A model generated the notes under the pieces. That model was given only the letters and a program-made list of their open reading frames with translations, did not search any database and was not told where the DNA came from. A program made the position numbers and the translations under genes. Of a stretch of DNA of 64,000 bases, positions 41,381 through 50,808 are shown in pieces. The DNA comes from Cysteiniphilum sp. JM-1 (GTDB lineage: Bacteria; Pseudomonadota; Gammaproteobacteria; Francisellales; Francisellaceae): contig NZ_VXKS01000010.1 of assembly GCF_008711525.1 (NCBI RefSeq), forward strand, positions 43,255 to 107,254. The letters run 5' to 3'. How positions within the stretch are numbered: position 1 is the stretch's first letter; every line of letters starts with the position of its first letter.

Positions 41381-43210
41381 TTATTTAGCAGCCAAGAAAC
41401 GTTCGATCCGCTGATACAATACTTCGCATTCCTGCGGCACTAATTTACCAAAATTAATAAAGCCGTGAATCATGTTATCAAAATGATAATGATGTGTGTC
41501 AACTCCTTTCTCCATCAGACTTTGCGCAAAGAGCAAACCTTCATCTCTTAATGGGTCAAAGCCTGCGGTAAACACCATTGTGCGTGGCATTTTTTCAAGA
41601 TCTTTAATGTACAGTGGCGATATCTCTGGCTCAGTACCATCCATATTTTCAGGTCGATACTGTGCGTTATACCAATTGACTTGACGTGACTCTAATAAAT
41701 ACCCTTGACTAAATTCGCGCATTGACTCGGTGTTATGTGTCAAATCAGTTGTCGGATAAATAAGCACTTGATTGCTTACCGTAAACTCGCCTGTTTGAAT
41801 GGATTTCTCAACACAAAGTGCCGTGTAGTTGCCTCCTGAGCTATCACCAATCATGGTAAAGTCATTATGATCAGCCTTAATATCCACAGCATGCTCATAT
41901 GCCCATTTAGCGACTTGATAGACATCATTAAACCCAGCTGGATATGGATTCTCAGGTGCTAAACGATAGTCAATAGCCAACACCACGCGATTGGTTGTAT
42001 GTGCCAAATGCCTACACGGCGCATCAAATGAATCAAGTGTTCCTGAAACAAACCCGCCACCATGAGTATAAATCACAATAGGTAAATGCTCTTTAGGATT
42101 TGGATGATATAAGCGTACATTAATCTCACGCCCATCTACCTTAACCGCAAAATCACGCACAGAGGCAATATCGACTTTGCTGCCAGCGTATAACATAAGC
42201 GATGCTGCCGATTTGCGCACACCTGCAATGGATAAAATATCATCTTTTCTATATTTATTGACGAAATCTAATAAGTTTTGCAGCTTTTCTGGTACCGCTT
42301 TTTGCCCATGATAGAGGGTTACCTCTCGAATAGTTTCAGCAGTTGATGTAGAAACAATCGCTTCACCATGAGATTTTGCTAACACGTTAAACCAGCTTTG
42401 TTGGCGCGGCGTCATTCTGTCACCCATACCACTGATCGAGCTTGCAATTCCTTGATCACTACAATCACTTTGTGAGAATTCAGTTAAGTTTTCACCAACC
42501 CAATGAATTAACATCACAGCCTTAGCATGGTTATCAAAGCGCGTTTGTAATATACAATCATTATTGGCGATATCATCTGACCATGGCACATAATCAACGA
42601 TAAAATTACAAGGTAAATAATGAAGCCCCGCCTCGCGTGCTAAGGCAAACTCAGGAAAGGCAGTCATGCCAATAACTCCACCACCCATTGCCTGATAACA
42701 TTTAGCATCAATCATCGTTGGAAATTGCGGACCATCAATGCACACGCAAATTTGTCCAAAATGAATAGGAAAATCAAAATGAGATTTTTGTTTTTTGATG
42801 ATGTTAGCCGCCTTTTCACTGATTGGATGGGTTAGTGAAACATAGGCTAAGATGCCATCATCACAAAAAGTGGACTCGCGCAACCCTTTGGTGCGGTCAA
42901 TATACTGATAAGGGATTGCCATATCGCCGGGTTTTAATACCGTTTGCAAGCTACGCACAGATGACAAAGCTAAAATAGCGGTCGCACCATATTTTTTAAG
43001 GGCATAAATGTTCGCGCGATAATTGATTTTACTCGGTAAGATATTTTCAGACTGTCCTGTGCGACACAAAAACAACATTTCAGCATCGCCGACTTTAATA
43101 CGATAAAAGCCATTTGAACATAGCCCAAATGGTGTCTCGCGCGGTAAGGTTTCTAATACTTCAAACTCATCAAATTCTTCAAATCCACTGCTACCGATAA
43201 TTGCCCACAT
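41381..43210 (-). CDS. Fusion of an MTAP/PNP-like domain with an HSL-family alpha/beta hydrolase
   Basis: 609 residues. Residues about 1-265 follow the PNP/MTAP fold: AIIGSSGFEEF, LPSKINYRANIYALKKYGA, SLQTVLKPGDMAIPYQYIDRT, CIDGPQFPTMIDAK and GMTAFPEFALAREAGLHYLP, ending in IVDYVPW. Several phosphorylase residues differ: CRTGQ replaces the usual RHG, Asp replaces Glu in the EGPRF motif, and Ala occupies the Asn/Thr/Ala position of GMTxxPE. Residues about 300-609 are an HSL-type esterase with HGGGFVSG oxyanion loop, GDSSGG nucleophile elbow, FDPLRDEG Asp and IHGF His. The two halves are in one frame with no stop. The phosphorylase part may be regulatory or altered in substrate. Confidence 0.85.
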   Translation of the reverse strand: MWAIIGSSGFEEFDEFEVLETLPRETPFGLCSNGFYRIKVGDAEMLFLCRTGQSENILPSKINYRANIYALKKYGATAILALSSVRSLQTVLKPGDMAIPYQYIDRTKGLRESTFCDDGILAYVSLTHPISEKAANIIKKQKSHFDFPIHFGQICVCIDGPQFPTMIDAKCYQAMGGGVIGMTAFPEFALAREAGLHYLPCNFIVDYVPWSDDIANNDCILQTRFDNHAKAVMLIHWVGENLTEFSQSDCSDQGIASSISGMGDRMTPRQQSWFNVLAKSHGEAIVSTSTAETIREVTLYHGQKAVPEKLQNLLDFVNKYRKDDILSIAGVRKSAASLMLYAGSKVDIASVRDFAVKVDGREINVRLYHPNPKEHLPIVIYTHGGGFVSGTLDSFDAPCRHLAHTTNRVVLAIDYRLAPENPYPAGFNDVYQVAKWAYEHAVDIKADHNDFTMIGDSSGGNYTALCVEKSIQTGEFTVSNQVLIYPTTDLTHNTESMREFSQGYLLESRQVNWYNAQYRPENMDGTEPEISPLYIKDLEKMPRTMVFTAGFDPLRDEGLLFAQSLMEKGVDTHHYHFDNMIHGFINFGKLVPQECEVLYQRIERFLAAK

Positions 43211-43304
43211 AATTTTTCCTTATGGATTAATTGCCTGATCTATATTATCGGATAGTCTTGGCTATTTATCCAATCTAAAACAGCCAAAGTTTTATTTTTA
43301 AGGA

Positions 43305-45440
43305 TTAAAACTTGCCGTAATACCCTTCTTTTAAAGCATCATAAAGATTTGCTGCTGTGTGCTCTTCACCATCATACTCGATCATTTCATTACCCTTTAA
43401 CTCAAGCACTGAGCCATCATCAAGGGTAAAACGATACTTGGTTTTCTCAAGATCCTCATCTTTAACCAATACACCTTGGAAAACTTCAGGATTAAACCTA
43501 AAGGTCGTGCAACCCTTTAAACCTTGATGATAGGCATAAAGATAGATGTCTTTAAAATCAGCAAATGGAAAATCAGTCGGCACGTTAGCCGTTTTTGAAA
43601 TACTTGAATCAACCCATTTTTGTGCAGCTGCTTGAATATCAACATGCTCTTTTGGTTTGACATTATCGGCACTGATGAAATACTCTGGTAATTTTTGTGC
43701 TGGATCCTTGGTAAATGGCATGGCTTCTTTATTGACTAACTGACGATATGCCAATAACTCATAAGAAAACACATCCACCTTTTCCTTGGATTTTTTACCT
43801 GCACGAATGACATTGCGCGCATAGTGATGCGCAAAGCTTGGTTCAATACCGTTACTCACATTATTTGCTAATGATAACGAGATCGTCCCCGTAGGGGCAA
43901 TCGATGTGTGATGGGTAAAGCGACAACCATGCTCACAAATAGCATCAATAATGGAGATGTCTTCTTGGGAGATGCGCTGCATATAGCGACTATATTTAGC
44001 ATGTAACATACGTCCTTTAATAATGTCACCGACTTTAATCCCATCTGCTGCCATTTCAGGACGCAAGCGCAAAAACTCTTCTGTAACGGTGTAGTCTTTT
44101 TCAAGCACAGGCGCACTACCCTTTTCTTTGGCAAGTTTAACCCCTTCACGCCAACCTTCTAATGCCATTTGCTTGGCAACCTCTTCGGTAAACGCTACTG
44201 AGTCTTTACTGCCATATTTCATCTTAAGCATGGTAATGGCTGAACCCAAACCTAAAAAGCCCATGCCATGGCGGCGTTTGGATTCGATCTCATGACGTTG
44301 CTCTTTTAATGGTAAGCCATTGATTTCAACGACATTATCAAGCATACGCGTGAAAATACGCACGACTTTGCGATATTTATCCCAATCAAAACGTGCTTCT
44401 TTGGTAAATGGTGCCTCAATAAACTTAGTTAAATTAACTGAACCTAACAAACAAGAGCCATAAGGTGGTAATGGTTGCTCACCGCATGGGTTTGTTGCGC
44501 GTATTGTCTCGCAAAACCAATTGTTATTATCTTCATTAACCTTATCGATTAAGATAAATCCAGGCTCGGCATAGTCGTAGGTTGATGACATGATCATATC
44601 CCATAAACGACGCGCCTTGATCGTGCTATAAATTTTGCAAGCAACAAGTCCTGAATCATCACTGATATACCCCTCTTTCACTGCCCAATCGCGCCATAAT
44701 ACTTGTGATTTATCCTGTAAATCAATCTTATGCGCTTTTTGTTCAGCTTCGGTCATTGGGAAAGCCAAATGCCACTGCCCATCATGCTCAACGGCATCCA
44801 TAAAGTCTTTAGTGATGAGTAATGACAGATTAAATTGGCGCAAACGTCCATCTTCACGTTTGGCACGGATAAAATCAAAGACATCAGGATGCCCAACATC
44901 AAATGTGCCCATTTGTGCACCACGTCTACCACCTGCTGACGCCACGGTAAAACACATTTTGTCATAGATATCCATAAATGACATGGGACCTGAAGTATGC
45001 GCACCAGCGCCTGCAACAAACGCACCCTTTGGACGTAATGTCGAGAACTCATAACCAATCCCGCATCCAGCTTTAAGTGTCAATCCTGACTCATGCACTT
45101 TTTGCAAAATATCATCCATTGAATCATGAATTGTGCCTGACACCGTACAATTGATCGTAGAGGTGGCAGGTTTATGCTCAAGTGCGCCAGCATTAGAGAC
45201 GATTCTTCCAGCAGGAATGGCACCATTTCTTAAAGCCCACAAGAACTCTTCATAATATTTTTGTCGCAACGCTTTGGTTGTCTCAACCTCTGATAATGCT
45301 TTCGCAACACGCTGATATGTCGCATCAATATCTTGATCAACCGGTTCACCTAAACGTGTTTTCAAACGGTATTTACTATCCCAAATATCCAAGGATGCTG
45401 CTTGAAAATCTATTGTAGCTGTTGCTTCTGTCAACGACAT
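43305..45440 (-). CDS. nrdJ: Adenosylcobalamin-dependent ribonucleotide reductase, NrdJa-like
   Basis: 711 residues of class II RNR. Visible: STINCTVSGTIHDSMDDIL with the N-terminal Cys, KAGCGIGYEFSTLRP, SAGGRRGAQMGTFDVGHPDV, the radical-cysteine region NPCGEQPLPPYGSCLLGSVNL, and HHTSIAPTGTISL with a further conserved loop. The C-terminal GCTTFRFN and the end (KEGYYGKF) match NrdJa of split class II enzymes such as those of Pseudomonas. The C-terminal CxxC electron-relay domain (NrdJb) is not in this ORF nor in the neighbouring gene. The enzyme makes dNTP precursors without oxygen, using coenzyme B12. An upstream B12 riboswitch was not recognised. Confidence 0.9.
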   Translation of the reverse strand: MSLTEATATIDFQAASLDIWDSKYRLKTRLGEPVDQDIDATYQRVAKALSEVETTKALRQKYYEEFLWALRNGAIPAGRIVSNAGALEHKPATSTINCTVSGTIHDSMDDILQKVHESGLTLKAGCGIGYEFSTLRPKGAFVAGAGAHTSGPMSFMDIYDKMCFTVASAGGRRGAQMGTFDVGHPDVFDFIRAKREDGRLRQFNLSLLITKDFMDAVEHDGQWHLAFPMTEAEQKAHKIDLQDKSQVLWRDWAVKEGYISDDSGLVACKIYSTIKARRLWDMIMSSTYDYAEPGFILIDKVNEDNNNWFCETIRATNPCGEQPLPPYGSCLLGSVNLTKFIEAPFTKEARFDWDKYRKVVRIFTRMLDNVVEINGLPLKEQRHEIESKRRHGMGFLGLGSAITMLKMKYGSKDSVAFTEEVAKQMALEGWREGVKLAKEKGSAPVLEKDYTVTEEFLRLRPEMAADGIKVGDIIKGRMLHAKYSRYMQRISQEDISIIDAICEHGCRFTHHTSIAPTGTISLSLANNVSNGIEPSFAHHYARNVIRAGKKSKEKVDVFSYELLAYRQLVNKEAMPFTKDPAQKLPEYFISADNVKPKEHVDIQAAAQKWVDSSISKTANVPTDFPFADFKDIYLYAYHQGLKGCTTFRFNPEVFQGVLVKDEDLEKTKYRFTLDDGSVLELKGNEMIEYDGEEHTAANLYDALKEGYYGKF

Positions 45441-45809
45441 GGGGGCTCCTCATAACTTAAAAACCAAAAAATACTCGTGCTATTCTAGCGCTATTTTTTA
45501 TGAATGGCGGTATTTTTTTCCTTGAATATTTTTATGATATGACTTGACTCATCGGCTTTAATTGAGTTTCGTGACAAAACAAACCTTCAAGGCAGTAGTA
45601 TCGTTTTGGTAAGCATTTATTTAGCGCTTAACCTAATTTATCCATGCAATTTTAAACAAAAGCATTTGGTAAAGAATACTTAACTGATATATGATGATGG
45701 ACATCTTTTAGTGACAAGAAACCAACCAGTTAACAATGACCATGCGCTTTAGTTTGTAGTGCTAGAGTATCATTTTGTGGTTTAAAAAATTAAGGACAAT
45801 CTATACAAC
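45441..45809. other. 369-bp intergenic region between divergent nrdJ and nadK
   Basis: AT-rich; holds the GAGGAGCCCCC-like RBS stretch for nrdJ (reverse strand) and AAGGAC before nadK. I see no complete ORF, no tRNA, no cobalamin-riboswitch-like B12 box, and no strong hairpin. A TATCAT hexamer at 45768-45773 is a weak -10 candidate for nadK. Confidence 0.5.
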
Positions 45810-46697
45810 ATGGGTTTTATTTTCAAAAAAATTGCCATCATCGGCACGCATGATAACCCTGCAGTTGCTGAAACTGTTGAATACCTAGCGGATACATTGA
45901 TTGAGCACTCAGCACGCATTTATCTTGAAGCCGAAACGGCAGAGAGTTTAGATCATCGCTTTGGTGAAGGTTATGATTTAAAAGCAATTGCTAAGCATTG
46001 TGATGTTGTCGTCGTTGTTGGCGGGGATGGTAATTTCTTAAATGCGGCAAGAAGCTTATCTCTGCTAAGTAGTATCCCCATTGTTGGGATTAACCGTGGC
46101 AAGCTTGGCTTTCTAACCGATATAAACCCCGATGAATTAAGCACGCGCTTATTTGATGTGCTTGAAGGGAATTACCAACAAGAACAACGCTTTATGCTAC
46201 AAGCATCAATCAAAAGTGACATCTGCCCACCTGAAAAAACCGTGGCATTAAATGATATTGTTATTGCCGCAGGTCAGCACAGCCGTTTGTTTCAGATGCA
46301 TGTCCATATCGATGGTCGCTACGCTTTTGATCAACGTGCTGACGGTATGATTGTGGCAACCCCTACCGGTTCAACCGCGCATGCATTATCTGCAGGGGGT
46401 CCTATCATGCATCCTGGACTTGATGCCATTGTTATGGTGCCGATGTTCTCGCATTCCTTAAATAGCCGCCCTATCGTTCTAAATGCCAACTGTGACATTC
46501 AAATCACTATTGGTGAGTATAACAATCCAGAACCAAGCTTAAGTTTTGACGGGCACATGAAGCTACAACTCACGCCAGGGGATACTATAAAACTTAGTCG
46601 CTGCCCAAAATCAGTAACGATCCTGCATCCATTGGATTATGACTATTTTCACTCATTACGCTCAAAACTTCATTGGGGCAAAATGCTCTTTCCTTAA
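45810..46697 (+). CDS. nadK: NAD kinase
   Basis: 295 residues; E. coli NadK has 292. Phosphorylates NAD+ to NADP+ in the cytosol. The catalytic GGDGN motif lies in VVVGGDGNFLNAAR (about 70-83), followed by PIVGINRGKLGFLTD and the conserved ADGMIVATPTGSTAHALSAGGPIMHP loop. RPIVLNANCDIQI is also typical. AAGGAC precedes the start at a rather long spacing, but no internal alternative fits the family N-terminus (KKIAIIGTHDNPAV). Confidence 0.94.
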   Translation: MGFIFKKIAIIGTHDNPAVAETVEYLADTLIEHSARIYLEAETAESLDHRFGEGYDLKAIAKHCDVVVVVGGDGNFLNAARSLSLLSSIPIVGINRGKLGFLTDINPDELSTRLFDVLEGNYQQEQRFMLQASIKSDICPPEKTVALNDIVIAAGQHSRLFQMHVHIDGRYAFDQRADGMIVATPTGSTAHALSAGGPIMHPGLDAIVMVPMFSHSLNSRPIVLNANCDIQITIGEYNNPEPSLSFDGHMKLQLTPGDTIKLSRCPKSVTILHPLDYDYFHSLRSKLHWGKMLFP

Positions 46698-46744
46698 TCT
46701 TTCCTTAAATTCAAACCGTTGATCTTTGTTTGCCAGTAAAACTA

Positions 46745-46773
46745 TTGGTATTTAAGCTTTGATCGGGCATAAT
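46745..46773 (+). promoter_or_regulatory. Putative sigma-70 promoter of secB
   Basis: TTGGTA at 46745-46750 and CATAAT at 46768-46773 with a 17-base spacer, 37 bases before the secB ATG. Assigned by eye from similarity to TTGACA and TATAAT and correct spacing. Confidence 0.45.
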
Positions 46774-46810
46774 AACGTCTCAAATTTGATAGAAAATAAT
46801 AGGATTAAAC

Positions 46811-47269
46811 ATGGAAAATACACAAAATAGTCAGCCTAACTTTGTTGTTCAAAAAATTTATACCAAAGACATTTCATTTGAAGCACCAAGCACACCTGAT
46901 GTTTTCAAAGCACAATGGCAACCTGAAGCTAATGTTAATGTGGATACAACATCTTCAAAGCTTGATAATGATGTATATGAAGTTGAACTAAGCTTAACTG
47001 TTACTGTTAAAAACAATGATAAAAATGCTTATTTGATCGAAGTTTCTCAAGCGGGTATTTTCACGTTACAAAACATGCCGGAAGATCAAATTGCACCAAT
47101 GCTAGGCGCTTTTTGCCCAACCACACTATTCCCATATGCCAAAGAAACCATTGATAGCCTAATCAATCGTGGCGGTTTCCCACAGATTAATCTAGCACCT
47201 ATTAACTTTGATGCACTTTACATGCAACGACTTGCGCAACAGCAATCAGGTGAGCAAACACAACACTAA
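46811..47269 (+). CDS. secB: Protein-export chaperone SecB
   Basis: 152 residues; E. coli has 155. Homotetrameric cytosolic chaperone that holds preproteins unfolded and hands them to SecA. Diagnostic segments: FVVQKIYTKDISFEAPSTPDVFKAQWQPE, LDNDVYEVELSLTVTVK, FTLQNMPEDQIAPMLGAFCPTTLFPYAKETIDSLINRGGFPQINLAPINFDALY. The start follows an AT-rich leader (AATAATAGGATTAAAC). It ends seven bases from the convergent 791-residue gene. Confidence 0.95.
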   Translation: MENTQNSQPNFVVQKIYTKDISFEAPSTPDVFKAQWQPEANVNVDTTSSKLDNDVYEVELSLTVTVKNNDKNAYLIEVSQAGIFTLQNMPEDQIAPMLGAFCPTTLFPYAKETIDSLINRGGFPQINLAPINFDALYMQRLAQQQSGEQTQH

Positions 47270-47276
47270 TATAAAT

Positions 47277-49652
47277 CTAAATAATTCCTCTTTTTTCTAA
47301 TGATTTTTTCACATCTTCATGATCATTTACCCTTGCAGGCTGTGCCATTTCATGATTAAAAAGTTGTAAATTGTCATCATATTTTTGCTTTCGTTTAATG
47401 TTTTCAATTTCCATTTCTTCATTGGCAAACAACTCAGCAGTGATTAAAAGCATCGTTTCCTCGATATTTTCAAGCACATCTTCAATGCTTGCTTTTTTAT
47501 GATGATAGGCCTGTAAACTCAAACGTTGCTTTAGAAAGCTCTTTTGTAATGCAAAATAGCGTGATGCCTTATTAAGCTCAGGCTTTTGACTTGTTGCCCC
47601 CACCTTTGTATTCAGGCTTGTGAGCGAATGCTGTAAATATTTCTCACCGTAATTGCCATACTCTGTTCGCTCATTACCAGCTGCAACCATCCCTGTTTTG
47701 ACCGCAATACCGCCTGATACATAGCGCTGATTACCACGATCCTGATAAAATTCACTGATGTTTTTAAAGTCTTCCGCCGCATGCGTAATCTGCGCATGAG
47801 TGATCTCTGTTTTTGTCAAACTCAAAATAGCCGTTGGCTCTGGCAACACATCCGCAAATGCTTGATTAATCTCTTCATGCATTTGGTAATCGTTAGCACG
47901 ATTAGCAACATATGGCGCTGCTGTATCCCAAGATAAAATAAATGTTTTAAGTTGATCGAAAACTTTTGTGGCAAGATCTTTACGCTGCGTAGGTAATATT
48001 CCTTTATCTATGGGAGTGCTATCTTCGGCAAAACCTTTGACCTTTTCTAGATCAAAAGCTTCAACTAACTTTAAAAAAGCATCGCCATCTAAGGCTTGAT
48101 TATGTTCGTTTAAATGCTTTTCACCAAGCCCATAGGTTTTAAGCTTTTCTTTGCCATGTGGTGATACCGTGGCATCAACCTTAACACGATATAAAGGCGC
48201 GCACAGGATGCCTTTTATTTTTTCTGCCAAGCAAAAACTCAAGGTAACGGCATCATCAATATCTCTTTGTCTAATAGTAGATCGACCAGCCACTCGATTG
48301 CGTAATGAATAAAATTCTAAATAAAAATAACAAGCACTCATAATGCCATTATATATAGCACTCAAATATTGATTCATCGCATCACTCAAGTTCTCACCTA
48401 TTAGCGATGAGCTAAATATAGGCTCATTTAAAATAAATTCAGGAATGACTTTGATTAAATAGACCATTGCTAAGTCGCGTACACGCAAATCATTGCCAAA
48501 GGTTTCTTTCCAGTGCTTTTGATAATGTTCAGGAATTATTTTAACGATTTCTCGTTTCACTTCAGCACCTAGCTTTTTATTGAAATAGCTATTGTAATCA
48601 TCAAAATACGCCCACAAGGTGATTTTGGTGTCAATCACTTTAAAAAACTGCTCTCGCGTTATGCTATATTCGGCTTGTCTAGCTTGACCAACTTGCCTTA
48701 ATTCATAAACAGGATAGCTTTCAAGCGATTCACTTTGAAGCCCATTATTTGTGAAGTTGAGTTTTTTATATTTGCGATTATAGCTTGTATCGCGTGCCAT
48801 CACTTCAGAATGAATGACTTTCTTAAGCAACTCTTGACGCACTTGTTTAACTTCTTCGGGTGTCATGTTACCTAGTTTGTCCTTGTCGGCATAAAAGCGA
48901 TTATAGACTTCGCGCGTTTTGGTTCCTAGATGACGCTCTGCAGGTTGAACAGCTGCAACCAAATTAGTAAGACTAATGTATAACAAGTTGGTTTTATAAT
49001 TCACACCCTTTGTTATTGATTTAAGATGATACAAACGCAAGCTCACCATTAAAATGGCTTGATTTAAAGCATACTCGGCATATTTGTCTTGGTTGCGCTG
49101 CAAATAATCGACCTTTTCCTCAACTGTTTTGCTGTCAATTGCCCCGCGATCACCAGATTTGACCATGGTGTTTAGAAATTCATTAATACAGTTCTGAGCC
49201 TTATACTTTGCAGTATAAAGTTCATTTGTCGGATCATAGTTCTTTTTGCCGGTCATCGGATCAGTCATGCTAAAGCCACGAATATCCGCACTAATGGTTT
49301 TGGCTGCAATATAATTCGTCAGGTTCGATGTCACAGCAACAAGTAACGTATTGGCAACACGCTCTTTTAAGCTTCCGTCAACCTGAGATGCTTTGTAGAT
49401 ACTGGTAACACTGGTAGCAATCGCATAACCCAATGGTCCGCCAAAAAACGTCGCAGCCACCGTTGCCATACCCATTACTACATCTACCGCGCCATCAAAA
49501 CGATGTTGGCGCTTCTCCTCTAATGTCATCCTTAAATAATATTGACTTGCCAAGTTATCAATATCTTGTGCGTAGACTTTAGCCTCTTTTGAAAAAAGGG
49601 TAATCACTTCTGTCAATGCTTTTGATTGGTCCTGTAGACGTTGAATTGTCAT
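47277..49652 (-). CDS. Large protein of unknown function (791 residues)
   Basis: I do not recognise the family. The protein is mostly helical and polar. The one clear hydrophobic feature is at about 50-90 (FDGAVDVVMGMATVAATFFGGPLGYAIATSVTSIYKAS), a Gly/Ala-rich glycine-zipper-like stretch that could be a membrane-inserting hairpin. Later parts show NYKTNLLYISLTNLVAAVQ and many Lys/Glu-rich helices, with a coiled-coil-like C-terminus (LENIEETMLLITAELFANEEMEIENIKRKQKYDD). There is no signal peptide. TTGTCATATTTTCCTCCTG on the plus strand gives AGGAGGAAAATATGACAA, a strong RBS. Effector, toxin-like or structural roles are open. It neighbours housekeeping genes and has no partner gene. Confidence 0.5.
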   Translation of the reverse strand: MTIQRLQDQSKALTEVITLFSKEAKVYAQDIDNLASQYYLRMTLEEKRQHRFDGAVDVVMGMATVAATFFGGPLGYAIATSVTSIYKASQVDGSLKERVANTLLVAVTSNLTNYIAAKTISADIRGFSMTDPMTGKKNYDPTNELYTAKYKAQNCINEFLNTMVKSGDRGAIDSKTVEEKVDYLQRNQDKYAEYALNQAILMVSLRLYHLKSITKGVNYKTNLLYISLTNLVAAVQPAERHLGTKTREVYNRFYADKDKLGNMTPEEVKQVRQELLKKVIHSEVMARDTSYNRKYKKLNFTNNGLQSESLESYPVYELRQVGQARQAEYSITREQFFKVIDTKITLWAYFDDYNSYFNKKLGAEVKREIVKIIPEHYQKHWKETFGNDLRVRDLAMVYLIKVIPEFILNEPIFSSSLIGENLSDAMNQYLSAIYNGIMSACYFYLEFYSLRNRVAGRSTIRQRDIDDAVTLSFCLAEKIKGILCAPLYRVKVDATVSPHGKEKLKTYGLGEKHLNEHNQALDGDAFLKLVEAFDLEKVKGFAEDSTPIDKGILPTQRKDLATKVFDQLKTFILSWDTAAPYVANRANDYQMHEEINQAFADVLPEPTAILSLTKTEITHAQITHAAEDFKNISEFYQDRGNQRYVSGGIAVKTGMVAAGNERTEYGNYGEKYLQHSLTSLNTKVGATSQKPELNKASRYFALQKSFLKQRLSLQAYHHKKASIEDVLENIEETMLLITAELFANEEMEIENIKRKQKYDDNLQLFNHEMAQPARVNDHEDVKKSLEKRGII

Positions 49653-49955
49653 ATTTTCCTCCTGTATTACCAGCTTCCTTTTCTATACTGTTCTATAGAC
49701 TTCCCCTGTTCTTTCCTTAAATCTTTCTGTCATCGCTATGTTGTATCTACATTCACCACAAATATGAATGGTAATTAACACATAACGTTTAATAAAAAGA
49801 CAAAAACAGCATATGCCGTTTTGCTGATATTGAAAACATTTTTAATTAGATTTTATACACGCGGCTAGATTTATTTTTACAACCTGCAATTTTGCATCGA
49901 CTTATTTGTATTTTTTCTCATACAATGAGCTTTATTTCTGATATTTATATTTGCT
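49653..49955. other. 303-bp divergent intergenic region
   Basis: AT-rich. The AGGAGG RBS of the 791-residue gene is at its left end. At 49803-49822 is a near-perfect 20-base palindrome, AAAACAGCATATGCCGTTTT with one mismatched pair, which might be an operator. No 6S RNA-like sequence was recognised although 6S often precedes this cyclo-ligase gene in gammaproteobacteria. Confidence 0.5.
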
Positions 49956-50540
49956 ATGCAACAAAGTATTCGCCAAGCTTTACGCCAACAACGGCAAGCA
50001 ATTTCTAAGACACAAAAAACAACATATGCTAAAGAACTGCAAACGATTTTTTTTGACTATTACGAGTCTTTATTAACTTCAAGTCCAAAAAAAATAGCAA
50101 GCTACTACGCATCTGATGAGGAAATCTCACCACGATGGATTGATGAGGTTTTAAGTGAAACTCACGCGCTTTACTATCCAGTGTTACATCCGTTAAAACA
50201 GCGCCAACTTTTTTTTGCTAAAGAAACAGAGAGCAAACGACTTAATAAATATCACCTAGAAGAGCCCTTATTTATTGCCAAAGACATTTTAGCCCCATGG
50301 GAGCTTGATATGATTATCGTGCCACTGGTTGGCTTTGATTCACATAAAAATCGCATTGGTATGGGTGGTGGATTTTATGATAGTTCATTAGCATTATGCA
50401 AAACCTTCAACCAAACTGAATTTATTGGTATTGCCTTTGATGAGCAACAATTTGACAAATTTGAACATAAGTCCATTGCAATGAATGATTGGGACATTAA
50501 AATGGACACCATTATTACACCAACACGCATCATCCGCTGA
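49956..50540 (+). CDS. 5-formyltetrahydrofolate cyclo-ligase
   Basis: 194 residues. Converts 5-formyl-THF to 5,10-methenyl-THF with ATP. Family segments: N-terminal QSIRQALRQQRQAIS, IASYYASDEEISPRWI, YYPVLHPLKQRQLFFAKE and the ATP-binding IIVPLVGFDSHKNRIGMGGGFYDSSLA. In E. coli this is YgfA/FAU. The bolA-like gene starts five bases after its stop, so they are likely co-transcribed. Confidence 0.88.
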   Translation: MQQSIRQALRQQRQAISKTQKTTYAKELQTIFFDYYESLLTSSPKKIASYYASDEEISPRWIDEVLSETHALYYPVLHPLKQRQLFFAKETESKRLNKYHLEEPLFIAKDILAPWELDMIIVPLVGFDSHKNRIGMGGGFYDSSLALCKTFNQTEFIGIAFDEQQFDKFEHKSIAMNDWDIKMDTIITPTRIIR

Positions 50541-50544
50541 TTAT

Positions 50545-50805
50545 ATGAATACATTAGAGAAAGAGATTATTGATAAACTTGAGAAAGCGTTCTCACCTTC
50601 TACACTAGAGCTTATTGACGAGACGCATAAACATCAAAAACATAAACAGTTTCAAGCGGGGAAATCGCACTTTAAATTGCGCATTGCCAGTGAACAGCTT
50701 AGTTCACTTAGCACATTAAAGGCACATCAAGCAATCTATGCTTGTTTAGGTGAGCTCATGCAAACTCAAATCCATGCGCTATCGATTCAGATTGATAAAA
50801 GCTAA
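50545..50805 (+). CDS. BolA/IbaG-family protein
   Basis: 86 residues from the ATG at 50545; a longer frame begins 60 bases upstream inside the cyclo-ligase gene but that part is only the shadow of it. Matches BolA: N-terminal LEKEIIDKLEKAF, central HKHQKHKQFQAGKSHFKLRIASEQL and LSTLKAHQAIYACLGELMQTQIHALSI. The invariant His near the core (KAHQAIY) is present. BolA proteins bind glutaredoxins and [2Fe-2S] clusters and affect cell shape and stress responses. Ends three bases before the convergent AGCS gene. Confidence 0.82.
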   Translation: MNTLEKEIIDKLEKAFSPSTLELIDETHKHQKHKQFQAGKSHFKLRIASEQLSSLSTLKAHQAIYACLGELMQTQIHALSIQIDKS

Positions 50806-50808
50806 TGA

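Noticed and set aside
45441..45809. Cobalamin riboswitch for nrdJ
   Set aside because: No recognisable B12 box or long folded leader; the region lacks the GC-rich conserved blocks expected.
49653..49955. Possible 6S RNA upstream of the folate cyclo-ligase
   Set aside because: 6S RNA often precedes this gene in gammaproteobacteria, but I could not see its conserved closing stem or central bubble flanks; the region is AT-rich with only one short palindrome.
50485..50544. Longer start for the bolA-like gene
   Set aside because: The extra residues read through the cyclo-ligase 3' end in another frame; the BolA domain begins at the ATG at 50545.
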